Notes under the pieces: model-generated
Seen by the model: only the letters and a program-made list of their open reading frames with translations
Told to the model about the DNA's origin: nothing
Database searches by the model: none
Program-made: the position numbers and the translations under genes
Part shown: in pieces, positions 1 to 8,827 of the stretch
Position numbering within the stretch: position 1 is the first letter of the stretch
How the letters are laid out: each line of letters begins with the position of its first letter
Source of the DNA: Chitinophaga tropicalis
GTDB taxonomy: Bacteria; Bacteroidota; Bacteroidia; Chitinophagales; Chitinophagaceae
Assembly (NCBI RefSeq): GCF_009758205.1
Contig: NZ_WRXN01000016.1
Coordinates: 62,001-126,000, forward strand
Length of the DNA: 64,000 nucleotides
Reading direction: 5' to 3'

Positions 1-885
1 CACCTGGTAAGCAGAGTTGTTCTCAGGTACAAAAAGAGGTTTTTTCATGATGGTAGCCAGCACATAGTTATTACTGGCCGCCGCCATATAGAGGTCCTTA
101 ATGGAAATAATACCTTCAATACTGTCTATCTGCCCGTCACATACAGGATATACCGAGTGAGGGCTTTCAAATATCTTACTGCGCACGATCTCTTTCGGAT
201 CATTCACGTCCAGCCATACAATATCCGTACGGTGGGTCATCAGCGACGTGATGTTCCTGTCCCCCAGGTGAAACACCCTTTCAATGATCTCCTGCTCTGT
301 TTCCTCAATAGCGCCTGAAGTAGTGCCCTCATTGATCAGCGCCTTGATCTCCTCTTCCGTAATATTACCTTCTGCCGGCTTCAGGTTAAACAGCCGCATA
401 ATAAGGCTCGTAGAGATACTGAGCAGCCAGATAAAAGGCGAAGTGACAACAGACACAAATTTCATAGGACCGGCCATCTCCTTGGCTATAGACTCCGGAC
501 GGAGCATACCAAGACGCTTAGGCACCAGTTCCCCTAAAACAAGCGTAAAATATGTAACCGACACTACAATAATGGTAATAGCAATACCATTACTGTACAG
601 CGCCAGGGAAGGGAATTCTGTTGAAATATAAGCTATCAGGTGCGGCCGCAGGCTTACACCACATAAAATGCCGATTAAAATACTGATGAGCGTGATACCT
701 ACCTGGACAGTAGAAAGAAACCTGTCCGGATTGTTTGCCAGCTTGAGCGCTGCTTTTGCCTTTTCATCCCCTTTATTGGCCAGGTATTCCAGCCTCGCTT
801 TACGTGCGTACTCCATGGCAACCTCAGACATTGAGAATATGCCATTAAGCAAAATAAGGATGAGGATAATGACGACGACTTCCAT
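1..885 (-). CDS. Hemolysin-family CNNM/CBS-domain membrane protein (C-terminal part outside the window)
   Basis: The reading frame opens with ATG at 885-883 and runs open to base 1, giving 295 codons of the N-terminal part. An N-terminal hydrophobic helix is followed by the typical SMSEVAMEYARKARLEYLA stretch, a second and third hydrophobic segment, and the conserved LGELVPKRLGM motif of the DUF21 (CNNM) transmembrane domain. A first CBS-type region follows (VFHLGDRNITSLMTHRTDIV). Members of this family (CorC/TlyC/YfjD-like) are integral membrane proteins linked to Mg2+ or Co2+ homeostasis. The usual second CBS motif and C-terminal CorC_HlyC domain would lie outside. It is the last visible gene of the minus-strand run and starts 24 bases after the ZIP transporter gene. 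Family assignment is firm; substrate is not shown. Confidence 0.9.
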   Translation of the reverse strand, partial: MEVVVIILILILLNGIFSMSEVAMEYARKARLEYLANKGDEKAKAALKLANNPDRFLSTVQVGITLISILIGILCGVSLRPHLIAYISTEFPSLALYSNGIAITIIVVSVTYFTLVLGELVPKRLGMLRPESIAKEMAGPMKFVSVVTSPFIWLLSISTSLIMRLFNLKPAEGNITEEEIKALINEGTTSGAIEETEQEIIERVFHLGDRNITSLMTHRTDIVWLDVNDPKEIVRSKIFESPHSVYPVCDGQIDSIEGIISIKDLYMAAASNNYVLATIMKKPLFVPENNSAYQV

Positions 886-909
886 GATATAAAGGCTAAA
901 AATAAAGAA

Positions 910-1641
910 TTATTCAAATATTAGTGTAAGAAATGCTAAAAGCAGTCCACCCAGTATTGCAATGATCTTACGGTAGCTCAATTCATGGTGTTTGGTGCCA
1001 CTTTCAAAGAAAATAGTTGTGGAAATATGCAGGAAAGCGCCTATTACCAACGCTACAATATACGTGATAATATTCGTTACATATACGGAATAACTGCCTG
1101 ATACCGCGGCCAGTATAGCCGCCAGGGGCGTCACAAGAGAGAAGATGAACAGGGTACGCCACAGGGAAGCCCTTTTCTGACCACCATGTATCATCACCGT
1201 AATAAGGGTAAAAGCTTCCGGCAGCTTATGGGCAGCTACGCCAATCACCAAAGAAGACATGGCGGCATGGTCCTTAAACTGGAAGCCCAGCGGAATACCC
1301 TCCATAAAAGCATGGATAGAAAGCCCGAATAACAGGGGCGTCATATGCACATGGTCATGGTCCCCCCTTGGCAGGTGCGTATGGCCATGCTCCGCCCCGT
1401 GGGAAAGCGTTTGCAAAGCCACCTGCAGGAAAAACCCTATCACAATGTAAATACCGGCCTGGTGCCCCAGCTCATGATATACCTCCGGTATCAGGTGCAT
1501 CACCGTGATCCCGAACAGGCAGGCGCCGGTAAAAGCCAGCAGGTAAATAGGCAGGTTAGGATGTATCTTCCTGACCACCATGGGAATAAGGCCGCCGCCA
1601 AGCGTGGCCAGCAATACTATTAATAAGAAGATCCAGTTCAT
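910..1641 (-). CDS. ZIP-family metal transporter
   Basis: A 243-residue integral membrane protein with about eight hydrophobic segments. Between the early segments lies a His-rich loop (HGAEHGHTHLPRGDHDHVH), typical of the variable metal-binding loop of ZIP (SLC39) transporters. The conserved HKLPEAF signature of the central metal-binding helix follows, with HAFMEGIPLG as the partner motif. ZIP proteins import Zn2+, Fe2+ or Mn2+ into the cytoplasm; the exact metal cannot be read from sequence. The start ATG overlaps the stop of the upstream PAP2 gene by 4 bp (ATGA), which indicates translational coupling. Confidence 0.93.
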   Translation of the reverse strand: MNWIFLLIVLLATLGGGLIPMVVRKIHPNLPIYLLAFTGACLFGITVMHLIPEVYHELGHQAGIYIVIGFFLQVALQTLSHGAEHGHTHLPRGDHDHVHMTPLLFGLSIHAFMEGIPLGFQFKDHAAMSSLVIGVAAHKLPEAFTLITVMIHGGQKRASLWRTLFIFSLVTPLAAILAAVSGSYSVYVTNIITYIVALVIGAFLHISTTIFFESGTKHHELSYRKIIAILGGLLLAFLTLIFE

Positions 1642-2216
1642 GTTGCCAGTTCAGGTTCCAGTCGGATACGACGTTGAAAGAATCCGCCGCTGAGCATCCC
1701 TATAAAGATGCCAAGAATAGCGCCACCCAGTACGTCCAGCGGATAATGTACCCCTACATATACCTGGGCATACCCAATGGCAAAAGCCCAGAGGAAGAAA
1801 AGAGAGGCATATCCTTTTGACAGCTGCCTGAAAGTGAGAAAACAAAAAGTTGCCAGCGCAAAGTGATTAGTAGCGTGAGATGATGTAAAGCTGCCGCTCC
1901 TCGGACAGTACGATACCAGCACCCGTACAAATTGCTGCATCAGCGGGTCCCGGCAGGGCCTCAGCCTTCCTACGGCCTCCTTGATATACAGGCTGGACTG
2001 GTCCGCCAGTCCGAATGTGATCAGGAAGAATGCTATCCACCAGAAACCCCTCCAGCCAAAGTTCATAACAATGAATACCAGCAGGAAAAGATAAAGAGGC
2101 GCCCAGAAGTAAGGCTCCCTCAGCCAGGGAATGATCGCGTCCAGCAACGGGTGCGTCCACTGATTATTGATACGGAAAAATAATTTCAGGTCCAGGCGAA
2201 GCAGGTTTTCCAGCAT
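1638..2216 (-). CDS. PAP2-superfamily membrane phosphatase
   Basis: A 192-residue protein with about five membrane helices and the three phosphatase motifs of the PAP2 superfamily: KEAVGRLRPC (KxxxxxxRP), FTSSHATN in place of PSGH, and YVGVHYPLDVLGG carrying the motif-3 His and Asp. Motif 3 normally begins with SR; here the aligned residues are AQ, so one phosphate-binding Arg appears to be lost, a variation worth noting. Family members dephosphorylate phosphatidic acid, undecaprenyl pyrophosphate or phosphatidylglycerophosphate at the membrane. It begins 2 bases after the methyltransferase gene and overlaps the ZIP gene by 4 bp, so it belongs to the same operon. Confidence 0.9.
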   Translation of the reverse strand: MLENLLRLDLKLFFRINNQWTHPLLDAIIPWLREPYFWAPLYLFLLVFIVMNFGWRGFWWIAFFLITFGLADQSSLYIKEAVGRLRPCRDPLMQQFVRVLVSYCPRSGSFTSSHATNHFALATFCFLTFRQLSKGYASLFFLWAFAIGYAQVYVGVHYPLDVLGGAILGIFIGMLSGGFFQRRIRLEPELAT

Positions 2217-2218
2217 GA

Positions 2219-2989
2219 CTAAGGTTTTGTAGCTATAATGATCAACCTCGGAGAATGATGTTCATCATAGTTATTAAAATGATAGTCTCCAAAGATATCT
2301 GTTATCTGCAAACCCTGGCGGGCAAACATATCTTCAAAGTCCTGTTTGGTGAAAGCACAGACACTCTCCGTATAAGAAGCGCGCTGCATCCTCGAACGGT
2401 CAAGGATATTGATCTCCTTCAGGAATTTCCCGTCCTCCGCCTCCCGGTGAATGTCAAATACCACATCTCCCATTTCCTTCACTTCTTCATATACCAGGTG
2501 CTCTCCTACGTAGGTGCTGTTCAGGTAGTCCAGCACCAGCCGGCCACCAGGCCTGAGAGCATTCTTAAGCGTTCTCAGCGCATTGTCATTCTCCCTGGCC
2601 GTTTCAAAATACCCGAAACTGGTAAAGAAGTTAAAGACCAGGTCAAAATAATTGACCCTGAAAGGCAGGCGCATATCGTGCTGAAAGAAGCTGAGACGCG
2701 GGTTCTCCAGTTTTTTGGCAATATTGATACTGCGTATGGAAAGATCTATACCGGTAACAGTAAAACCCTTTTCCGCCAGGTAACGGGCATGCCGGCCAGT
2801 GCCACAGGCCACGTCCAGCATAGTTGCATCTGCCGGCGGACGCAGGTACTCCAGGAGCTTGTCTATAAAAGACACAGCTTCCTTACTGTCCCTGTTACTA
2901 TATAACAGATCATAATAAGGGGAGTTGAACCAATCTTTAAACCAGTGTTTTTGTACTTCCACGGCTATCTCATTATAAGCTTCCATCAT
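2219..2989 (-). CDS. Class I SAM-dependent methyltransferase
   Basis: A 256-residue soluble protein with the Rossmann-fold methyltransferase motif I (LDVACGTGRHARYLA), the acidic residue at the end of strand 2 (VTGIDLS) and motif IV-like LVFNFFTSFGYF. It fits the Methyltransf_11/25 group. Substrate cannot be assigned; the position between an alkaline-phosphatase-superfamily envelope enzyme and a PAP2 phosphatase suggests, but does not prove, a role in lipid or envelope metabolism. The gap to the upstream gene is 22 bases and to the downstream gene 2 bases. Confidence 0.9.
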   Translation of the reverse strand: MMEAYNEIAVEVQKHWFKDWFNSPYYDLLYSNRDSKEAVSFIDKLLEYLRPPADATMLDVACGTGRHARYLAEKGFTVTGIDLSIRSINIAKKLENPRLSFFQHDMRLPFRVNYFDLVFNFFTSFGYFETARENDNALRTLKNALRPGGRLVLDYLNSTYVGEHLVYEEVKEMGDVVFDIHREAEDGKFLKEINILDRSRMQRASYTESVCAFTKQDFEDMFARQGLQITDIFGDYHFNNYDEHHSPRLIIIATKP

Positions 2990-3011
2990 TTATCTAAAAC
3001 GCTCCAAAGCT

Positions 3012-5030
3012 CTACTTTTTATTGTTAAACATCAAATATCGGGTGCTTTCGTAAAATGCGCGCGTTAAATTATCGAGTTTTTTCGCAGTATCAGGCTGCT
3101 GAGCCTTTACATCCTTTAAAGGATCTCCTTTCAGATCATAAAGGGCAGCGCTCTGCGTCTTCTCATTGATCTCATACTGATAACGCTCTCCTATAACTGA
3201 CATGTACGCCTGCAGATTCTTCGTATAGATACTGAAAGCATAACGGTCTGCCGCATTCGTAGAATCCAGCATGTCCTGCCCCAGGGTATAATTCTTCACC
3301 GGCATTCCCACCAGTTTGGCCATTGTAGGATAAACATCCACCAGGCTGACCGGATAGCTGATCTCAGCAGGCTTTATAAAACCGGGACTGTAAATAAAAC
3401 AGGTAGTATGTACTCCCCCGCTGGCCAGCTCATACTCAGGAACAGGCATGAAATGGTACGGATTAAGGGTACAGTTATGGTCCCCAAACATGATAAAGAC
3501 AGTATTTTCAAGATAACCGCTTTTCCGGGCCAGGTCTACCAGGTGGCCCACGTTATAGTCTTCATAACGCAGCGCATTGAACTGGTCTACAGATACAAAA
3601 CCGGCCTTTTTAAATTTCACCATGTCCAGGTCTTTCTCCGTCACCTTCCTGAAATCGCCCGCACCACTGGAGGTTGTATAGGGCGGGTGATTATCAGCCA
3701 GTTGCAGGAAAGCTATAAAAGGCTGCTTACGCTGATGCGCATCCCTGAATATCTCATCAGCCTCCGTTATCAGGTCATAATCCGATACTCCCCATACATC
3801 TGCCTTCGGCGCTTTATAATAACCTTCTTCATATATCTTCACACCCTCCACATTGTTTGTGAATACAGCGCGGATATTGGCCCAGTTGGTATTACCGCCC
3901 AGCAGGTAGAATTTCTCATATCCCTTGAACTGGTCCATAATAACACGCTGGTCCACCATCTGCGGATGACGGGAAGCCGTTTTCGCAGAAGTGATGTCCG
4001 GCAGGCCGGTGGTCACCCCATATACTGTCCTGGCTGTACTGATGGCAGGCACAAAGAAATTGCGGAAAAGGATGCCGCTGTCTGCCAGCCGTTTCATATT
4101 AGGCGTAGCCTGCATAGGGTTACCGTACATACTGGTAACGGAAGCCCCGGTAGACTCCAGCATCACCAGGATAACGTTCATCTTCTTTCCCGGGTCAGCA
4201 CCCGTGATTTGCCTCACAAAGTTCAGCTTCTCCGCATCAGGATTTTCCACACCCAGGTACTTTGCCATTACAGGATAATACTTCTTCGTCTTATCAAGAT
4301 CATACGTATCTTTCTGAACAGAAAGGTTAGACACAAAATACAGTACAGGATTGAGCGCAAGACTGGTTATCCCGTTATCGCGGGTAAACATGGCCTGGCT
4401 CCAGCGCAGCGGGAAATATGCCACATTCGCATAAATACCTGCCGCAAAAACGATCACCGTTCCTGCCAGCCAGCCAATATAACGGCCGGGCGTCAGCAGC
4501 ACAGCCTTCTCTTTCGCCATACGGCGGTAAGTCCGGCTGTAAAGACGGTACATCAGGAAAAGGAACAGCCCCACCGCGGCAACAGTGCGCAGTATCGGGT
4601 AGGTCTGCCATAACATCCTGGCATTGTCCGCCCTCTCCCCGTCCAGGAAGAAACGGAACACAGAAGGGTCCATACGTATGCCCAGGTAGGCAAAATGCCC
4701 CAGGTCAAATATATAGTGCCATATCAGCAGGAAATAAACTATAAAAAGATAGATAAACGTAAAAAGCCGGATAAATGGCTTGGTAAAGAAGGCATTACGC
4801 CATATTACGGCAAACAACAGCAAGGGTATGACCAGGATCAGGGCCAGCCGCATGTCAAATCTCAGACCCAGCCCCCAGGCTTTAACAACGGGCGCATTAC
4901 CAGCAACGGTTGTCTGAAAAAAGAAAAAGAAGAAGATCAGGCGGAACAGGACCATCAGCAGAAATAGGGATAGGGCCTGGACAATCACATAACGAATATA
5001 CTTTGGTATATTCTTCCATAAATATTTCAT
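3012..5030 (-). CDS. LTA-synthase-like/sulfatase-superfamily membrane phosphotransferase
   Basis: With the preferred start at 5030 (MKYLWKNIPKY...) the protein has 672 residues; a longer reading from 5078 adds 16 residues with no family support. About five transmembrane helices occupy the first 210 residues and a periplasmic alkaline-phosphatase-fold domain follows. Metal and catalytic motifs are visible: NVILVMLEST (first acidic ligand), ISTARTVYGV with a Thr as likely nucleophile, FIMFGDHN and GGVHTTCFIY. The Thr nucleophile and membrane anchor match LtaS/OpgB/EptA-type phosphotransferases rather than formylglycine sulfatases, which need Cys or Ser. It is the first gene of the minus-strand run down to base 1. 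In a Gram-negative the product is probably a phosphoglycerol- or phosphoethanolamine-modified envelope glycan; this is inference. Confidence 0.85.
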   Translation of the reverse strand: MKYLWKNIPKYIRYVIVQALSLFLLMVLFRLIFFFFFFQTTVAGNAPVVKAWGLGLRFDMRLALILVIPLLLFAVIWRNAFFTKPFIRLFTFIYLFIVYFLLIWHYIFDLGHFAYLGIRMDPSVFRFFLDGERADNARMLWQTYPILRTVAAVGLFLFLMYRLYSRTYRRMAKEKAVLLTPGRYIGWLAGTVIVFAAGIYANVAYFPLRWSQAMFTRDNGITSLALNPVLYFVSNLSVQKDTYDLDKTKKYYPVMAKYLGVENPDAEKLNFVRQITGADPGKKMNVILVMLESTGASVTSMYGNPMQATPNMKRLADSGILFRNFFVPAISTARTVYGVTTGLPDITSAKTASRHPQMVDQRVIMDQFKGYEKFYLLGGNTNWANIRAVFTNNVEGVKIYEEGYYKAPKADVWGVSDYDLITEADEIFRDAHQRKQPFIAFLQLADNHPPYTTSSGAGDFRKVTEKDLDMVKFKKAGFVSVDQFNALRYEDYNVGHLVDLARKSGYLENTVFIMFGDHNCTLNPYHFMPVPEYELASGGVHTTCFIYSPGFIKPAEISYPVSLVDVYPTMAKLVGMPVKNYTLGQDMLDSTNAADRYAFSIYTKNLQAYMSVIGERYQYEINEKTQSAALYDLKGDPLKDVKAQQPDTAKKLDNLTRAFYESTRYLMFNNKK

Positions 5031-5218
5031 GTAGAGCGTAGCTGTTTTATGATTGAATGCGAGCAGATTATTTAACAATAATTTAAACGCGGATGCAAAT
5101 ATACCAAATTCCCCTTCCCCCCAAGGGAGAAGTGAGGCTTAAAATCCCATTAAAAGGGACAGAAGGTATTTTTACCCTTCCTGCCGCTCTATATACACAA
5201 GAAGCTGGAAATATGGAA

Positions 5219-5250
5219 TTTGTCTTTTGGGATTTGGAATTTTATATTTG
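5219..5250 (+). promoter_or_regulatory. Bacteroidota-type promoter of the phosphohexomutase gene
   Basis: TTTG at 5219-5222 and TATATTTG at 5243-5250 are separated by 20 bases, a full match to the Bacteroidota TTTG / TAnnTTTG promoter. Transcription would start near 5256, about 20 bases before the GTG at 5275. This rules out the upstream TTG at 5227, which lies inside the promoter. Confidence 0.65.
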
Positions 5251-5274
5251 CCCTTCCTTTTAAAATTGAAATTC

Positions 5275-6657
5275 GTGGCACTGATCAAATCGATTTCTGG
5301 TATTCGCGGAACTATCGGGGGCAAACCTGGTGAAGGACTCTCTCCTCTTGATGTAGTTAGGTATACGGCAGCATACGGGACATGGTTAATAAAGCAATCA
5401 GACAACAAAAAGGTAGTTATAGGACGGGACGGACGCATCTCAGGAGAAATGGTAAGGCAGCTCGTAGTAGCAACGCTGAACGGTCTTGGCCTGGATGTAA
5501 TAGACCTGGGCCTGTCCACCACCCCCACTGTTGAAGTAGCTGTAAAACTGGAAAACGCTGCAGGCGGGATCATCCTGACTGCCAGCCACAATCCGAAGGA
5601 ATGGAACGCCCTGAAACTGTTAAACAGCGAAGGAGAGTTCATTTCCGGCGAAGATGGCGCGGAAGTACTGGACCTGGCCGCCCGTGAAGACTTTACATTT
5701 GCTGATGTAAATAAGCTGGGCAGCTACAGGGAAGATAACAGCTACCTGCAGAAGCATATTGACATGGTAGTAAATTACCCTTTGGTAGACGTTGCAGCCA
5801 TTAAAGAGCGCAATTTCAAAGTAGTGGTAGACGCTGTGAACTCCACAGGCGCCATCTTTGTACCCGCACTCCTCAAAGCACTGGGCGTCGAAGAAGTGAC
5901 CGTACTGTTTGACGAGGTGAACGGCCGCTTCAGCCACAATCCTGAGCCATTGCCGGAAAACCTCACCGCCCTGAGCAATGAAGTGAATAAAAGCGCTGCA
6001 GACCTGGGTATAGCTGTAGATCCGGATGTTGACCGCCTCTGCTTTGTATGCGAAGACGGTAATATGTTCGGTGAAGAATATACACTGGTGGCTGTAGCCG
6101 ACTACATATTAAAGACCCGCAAAGGCAATACCGTCTCCAACCTTTCCTCCACACAGGCGCTGAAAGACGTTACCCTTAAAAACGGTGGCGAATATCACCC
6201 TTCTGCCGTTGGTGAAGTGAATGTCGTACGCAAAATGAAAGAAGTGAACGCAGTGATAGGTGGTGAAGGTAACGGGGGCATTATCGTACCCGACCTGCAT
6301 TACGGCCGCGATGCACTTATCGGTATAGGTCTTTTCCTCAGCCATGTGGCACACAGCAAAAAGAACCTGAAAGCCCTGCGTAACAGCTATCCCGACTACT
6401 TCATCTCCAAGAACAAGATCGAACTGGATAAAGGAGTCGACGTGCTGACTATCTTCGACAAGATCAAAGGCAAATACAAGAACCAGCCCCTCAATACAGA
6501 GGATGGTCTGAAAATAGAATTTGATAAAGACTGGGTACATCTCAGAACCTCCAATACTGAACCTATTATCCGCATTTACGCGGAAAGCCAGAATGAAACC
6601 ACGGCAGATAATATCGCCAAACGTATCATGCAGGATATCAGGGAGTTCATGCACTGA
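5275..6657 (+). CDS. Phosphoglucosamine mutase / phosphomannomutase (phosphohexomutase superfamily)
   Basis: Translated from the GTG at 5275 the protein has 460 residues and begins (M)ALIKSISGIRGTIGG, the usual N-terminus of the Bacteroidota enzyme. All four phosphohexomutase motifs are present: the catalytic phosphoserine loop TASHNP, the metal-binding loop DPDVDR, the sugar-binding loop GEGNGG, and the phosphate-binding loop RTSNTEP. The enzyme moves phosphate between C6 and C1 of a hexose in the cytoplasm, supplying glucosamine-1-phosphate for UDP-GlcNAc or mannose-1-phosphate. Sequence alone does not separate GlmM from ManB here; the N-terminus and Bacteroidota context favour GlmM. Transcribed alone: it has its own promoter, and a terminator follows. 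Confidence 0.93.
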   Translation: MALIKSISGIRGTIGGKPGEGLSPLDVVRYTAAYGTWLIKQSDNKKVVIGRDGRISGEMVRQLVVATLNGLGLDVIDLGLSTTPTVEVAVKLENAAGGIILTASHNPKEWNALKLLNSEGEFISGEDGAEVLDLAAREDFTFADVNKLGSYREDNSYLQKHIDMVVNYPLVDVAAIKERNFKVVVDAVNSTGAIFVPALLKALGVEEVTVLFDEVNGRFSHNPEPLPENLTALSNEVNKSAADLGIAVDPDVDRLCFVCEDGNMFGEEYTLVAVADYILKTRKGNTVSNLSSTQALKDVTLKNGGEYHPSAVGEVNVVRKMKEVNAVIGGEGNGGIIVPDLHYGRDALIGIGLFLSHVAHSKKNLKALRNSYPDYFISKNKIELDKGVDVLTIFDKIKGKYKNQPLNTEDGLKIEFDKDWVHLRTSNTEPIIRIYAESQNETTADNIAKRIMQDIREFMH

Positions 6658-6696
6658 TTGAGCTTCCAGCCGGCCGCGCGCCGGCCCCATTCACTT

Positions 6697-6732
6697 AAAA
6701 AAAGGTTTCGGCCAACGACGAAACCTTTTTTT
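6697..6732 (+). terminator. Intrinsic terminator after the phosphohexomutase gene
   Basis: A perfect 14-bp stem (6697-6710 with 6719-6732) and an 8-base loop lie 39 bases after the stop. The 3' arm ends in seven Ts. Confidence 0.9.
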
Positions 6733-6851
6733 ATTCCCCCCCTCCATCATTAAAAATTTCCAACTACCACACTCCCTGACCAATAAAATCAAAAAAATTA
6801 GGACATTTGTGACCGCCAACGGCATTATTGATATCAAAAACCACCACCATC

Positions 6852-7979
6852 TTGAAAAAAATTTATTTTGACAACGCAGCTACCACCGCGCTGGATAGCA
6901 ACGTACTGGATGTGATGCTGCCGTACATGACCGAAAAGTTCGGTAACCCGTCCTCTATCTACTCTTACGGCCGCGAATCACGCCTGGCCATCGAAACTGC
7001 GCGTAAATCAGTAGCCAAAATCCTGAACGCTCACCCGGGAGAGATCTTCTTTACCTCCGGTGGCACAGAAAGTAGTAACACAGCTATCGCAGCCGCTATC
7101 AATAACCTTGGCTGCAGGCATATCATCTCTTCAGAGATTGAACACCACGCTACCCTGCATTCTGTAGAACACCTGCATTCCAGGGACAATATCAGGCTGA
7201 GTAACGTAAACCTGCTATCCAACGGGCATGTAGACATGGAACACCTGCGGGAACTGCTGGCCGGCTCAAAAGAACGCTGCCTGGTCACCCTGATGCACGC
7301 CAATAACGAGATCGGCAACCTGCTGGATATGCACGCAGTAGGTAACCTCTGCAAGGAATTTGACGCCATTTTCCATTCAGATACCGTACAGACAGTAGGC
7401 CACTACCCGTTTGACCTGAGAAATACCCCGGTACATTTCATCAACGGTTCCGCACATAAATTTCATGGTCCGAAAGGAGTTGGTATCCTCTATATAAATG
7501 AGAATGTAAAGATCACTCCGTTCATCCACGGCGGTTCCCAGGAGCGTAATATGCGCGCCGGAACAGAGAATGTATATGGCATCGTTGGTTTTGCCAAAGC
7601 CCTGGAAATGGCCACAGCACACTATGAAGAACACAGCGCTTATATCAATGATCTTCGTATGTACATGGCAGAACAGCTCCAGCAGCACATTCCGGGCATA
7701 GGTTTCAATGGAGACCTGCACGGGCGCAGCCTGTATACCGTGCTGAACGTATCTTTCCCTAAAACAGAGAAAAGTGAGATGCTGCTCTTCAACCTGGATA
7801 TAAATGGTATCTGCGCCTCCGGCGGCAGTGCATGTACTTCCGGCGCAGATGCAGGTTCTCATGTTATCCGCGCCATTAACAGTGATCCCAACAGGATTGC
7901 CGTACGCTTCTCCTTCAGCAAAGACAATACAAAAGAGGAAATAGATACCGTCGTTGCAAAACTGAAAGAGCTCATTTGA
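6852..7979 (+). CDS. Cysteine desulfurase (NifS/IscS-like)
   Basis: The preferred start is the TTG at 6852, giving MKKIYFDNAATTALD, the standard N-terminus of the family, and 375 residues; an upstream TTG at 6828 adds eight unsupported residues. This aminotransferase class V, PLP-dependent enzyme takes sulfur from cysteine for Fe-S clusters and thio-modified tRNA. Visible motifs: GGTESSN, EHHA, HSDTVQT (PLP-facing Asp and Gln), NGSAHKFHGPKG with the Schiff-base Lys, and SGGSACTSG with the catalytic Cys in the flexible loop, which makes it a group I type enzyme. No Fe-S scaffold gene is next to it. Confidence 0.94.
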   Translation: MKKIYFDNAATTALDSNVLDVMLPYMTEKFGNPSSIYSYGRESRLAIETARKSVAKILNAHPGEIFFTSGGTESSNTAIAAAINNLGCRHIISSEIEHHATLHSVEHLHSRDNIRLSNVNLLSNGHVDMEHLRELLAGSKERCLVTLMHANNEIGNLLDMHAVGNLCKEFDAIFHSDTVQTVGHYPFDLRNTPVHFINGSAHKFHGPKGVGILYINENVKITPFIHGGSQERNMRAGTENVYGIVGFAKALEMATAHYEEHSAYINDLRMYMAEQLQQHIPGIGFNGDLHGRSLYTVLNVSFPKTEKSEMLLFNLDINGICASGGSACTSGADAGSHVIRAINSDPNRIAVRFSFSKDNTKEEIDTVVAKLKELI

Positions 7980-8017
7980 TCAGTTTAGACTTTTAGCTGG
8001 TCGCAGACCAGCCTCCT

Positions 8018-8064
8018 CTCAAAAGAAATGGGTTTTGCCAAAGGCAAAACCCATTTCTTTTGAG
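8018..8064. terminator. Long perfect hairpin between convergent genes, likely bidirectional terminator
   Basis: A perfect 22-bp stem (8018-8039 with 8043-8064) and a 3-base loop lie between the cysteine desulfurase gene and the convergent response-regulator gene. A smaller 7-bp hairpin (7996-8002 with 8006-8012) precedes it. Confidence 0.75.
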
Positions 8065-8116
8065 CAGTTTCTCCGCTCCCTGCATCGAAAAACTCAAATC
8101 ACCTATTATTGAAACA

Positions 8117-8827
8117 TTAAGAGTTCCTGTTAATCACATCATAAAATTTCTCCCTGTACCCGTCACTGATAGGAATAGACTGATTAGCTATCATCACCGT
8201 ATTCTTCTCCACTGAGTTGATCTTATTAAGAGATACAACATAAGACCGGTGTACACGTATGAACTTATCTGAAGGCAGCCTTGTCTCGAAAGACTTCAGG
8301 CTTCTCAACGTCAGCACCGGCTGAAAAGGCGTGTAGATCTTTGTATAGTCCTTCAGCGCCTCTATAAAAAGGATATCTTCCAGGTTTATCTTAATGATCT
8401 TATATTCTGTCTTGATAAAGATATAATCATTGACATGCCCGTTATTACTATCCCCGTTCTTCTGCTGAGACATGGTCCTGAGCTCCAGCGCCTTGGTAGC
8501 GGCACGTAAGAACCGCTCAAAAGGCACAGGCTTCAGCAGGTAATCCACTACTTCCAGGTCAAACCCTTCCAGCGCATACTCTCCATAGGCAGTGGTGAAT
8601 ATAACCATAGGCGGATATTTCAGCGACTTCATGAACTGGATACCGGTAATATCAGGCATCTTGATGTCAAGAAACAGGAGATCTACCCGCTCTTCCTGCA
8701 GGAAGCGCAGCGCTTCTGTTGCATTTTCAAATGTACCTACCAGCTGCAGGAAAGGGACTTTTTTGGCAAAGTCTGTTATAATTTCCAATGCCAGTGGTTC
8801 ATCATCAACGGCTATACACCTGATCAT
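8117..8827 (-). CDS. LytTR-family DNA-binding response regulator
   Basis: A 236-residue two-domain regulator. Residues 1-120 form a CheY-like receiver with the acidic pair in AVDDEP, the phospho-acceptor Asp in LLFLDIKMPD, and Thr and Lys in FTTAYG and LLKPVPFERF. Residues 135-236 form a LytTR DNA-binding domain (IIKINLEDILFIEALKDYTKIY, FIRVHRSYVVSLNKI). Its ATG lies 23 bp inside the 3' end of the sensor-kinase gene, so the two are co-translated. Targets are not evident; the Bacteroidota members of this LytS/LytTR type mostly lack defined regulons. Confidence 0.94.
   Translation of the reverse strand: MIRCIAVDDEPLALEIITDFAKKVPFLQLVGTFENATEALRFLQEERVDLLFLDIKMPDITGIQFMKSLKYPPMVIFTTAYGEYALEGFDLEVVDYLLKPVPFERFLRAATKALELRTMSQQKNGDSNNGHVNDYIFIKTEYKIIKINLEDILFIEALKDYTKIYTPFQPVLTLRSLKSFETRLPSDKFIRVHRSYVVSLNKINSVEKNTVMIANQSIPISDGYREKFYDVINRNS

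Noticed and set aside
3408..4613. Plus-strand reading frame (401 codons) opposite the LtaS-like gene
   Set aside because: It lies fully inside the real gene, shows no domain, and is rich in His, Arg and Ile as antisense frames are here.
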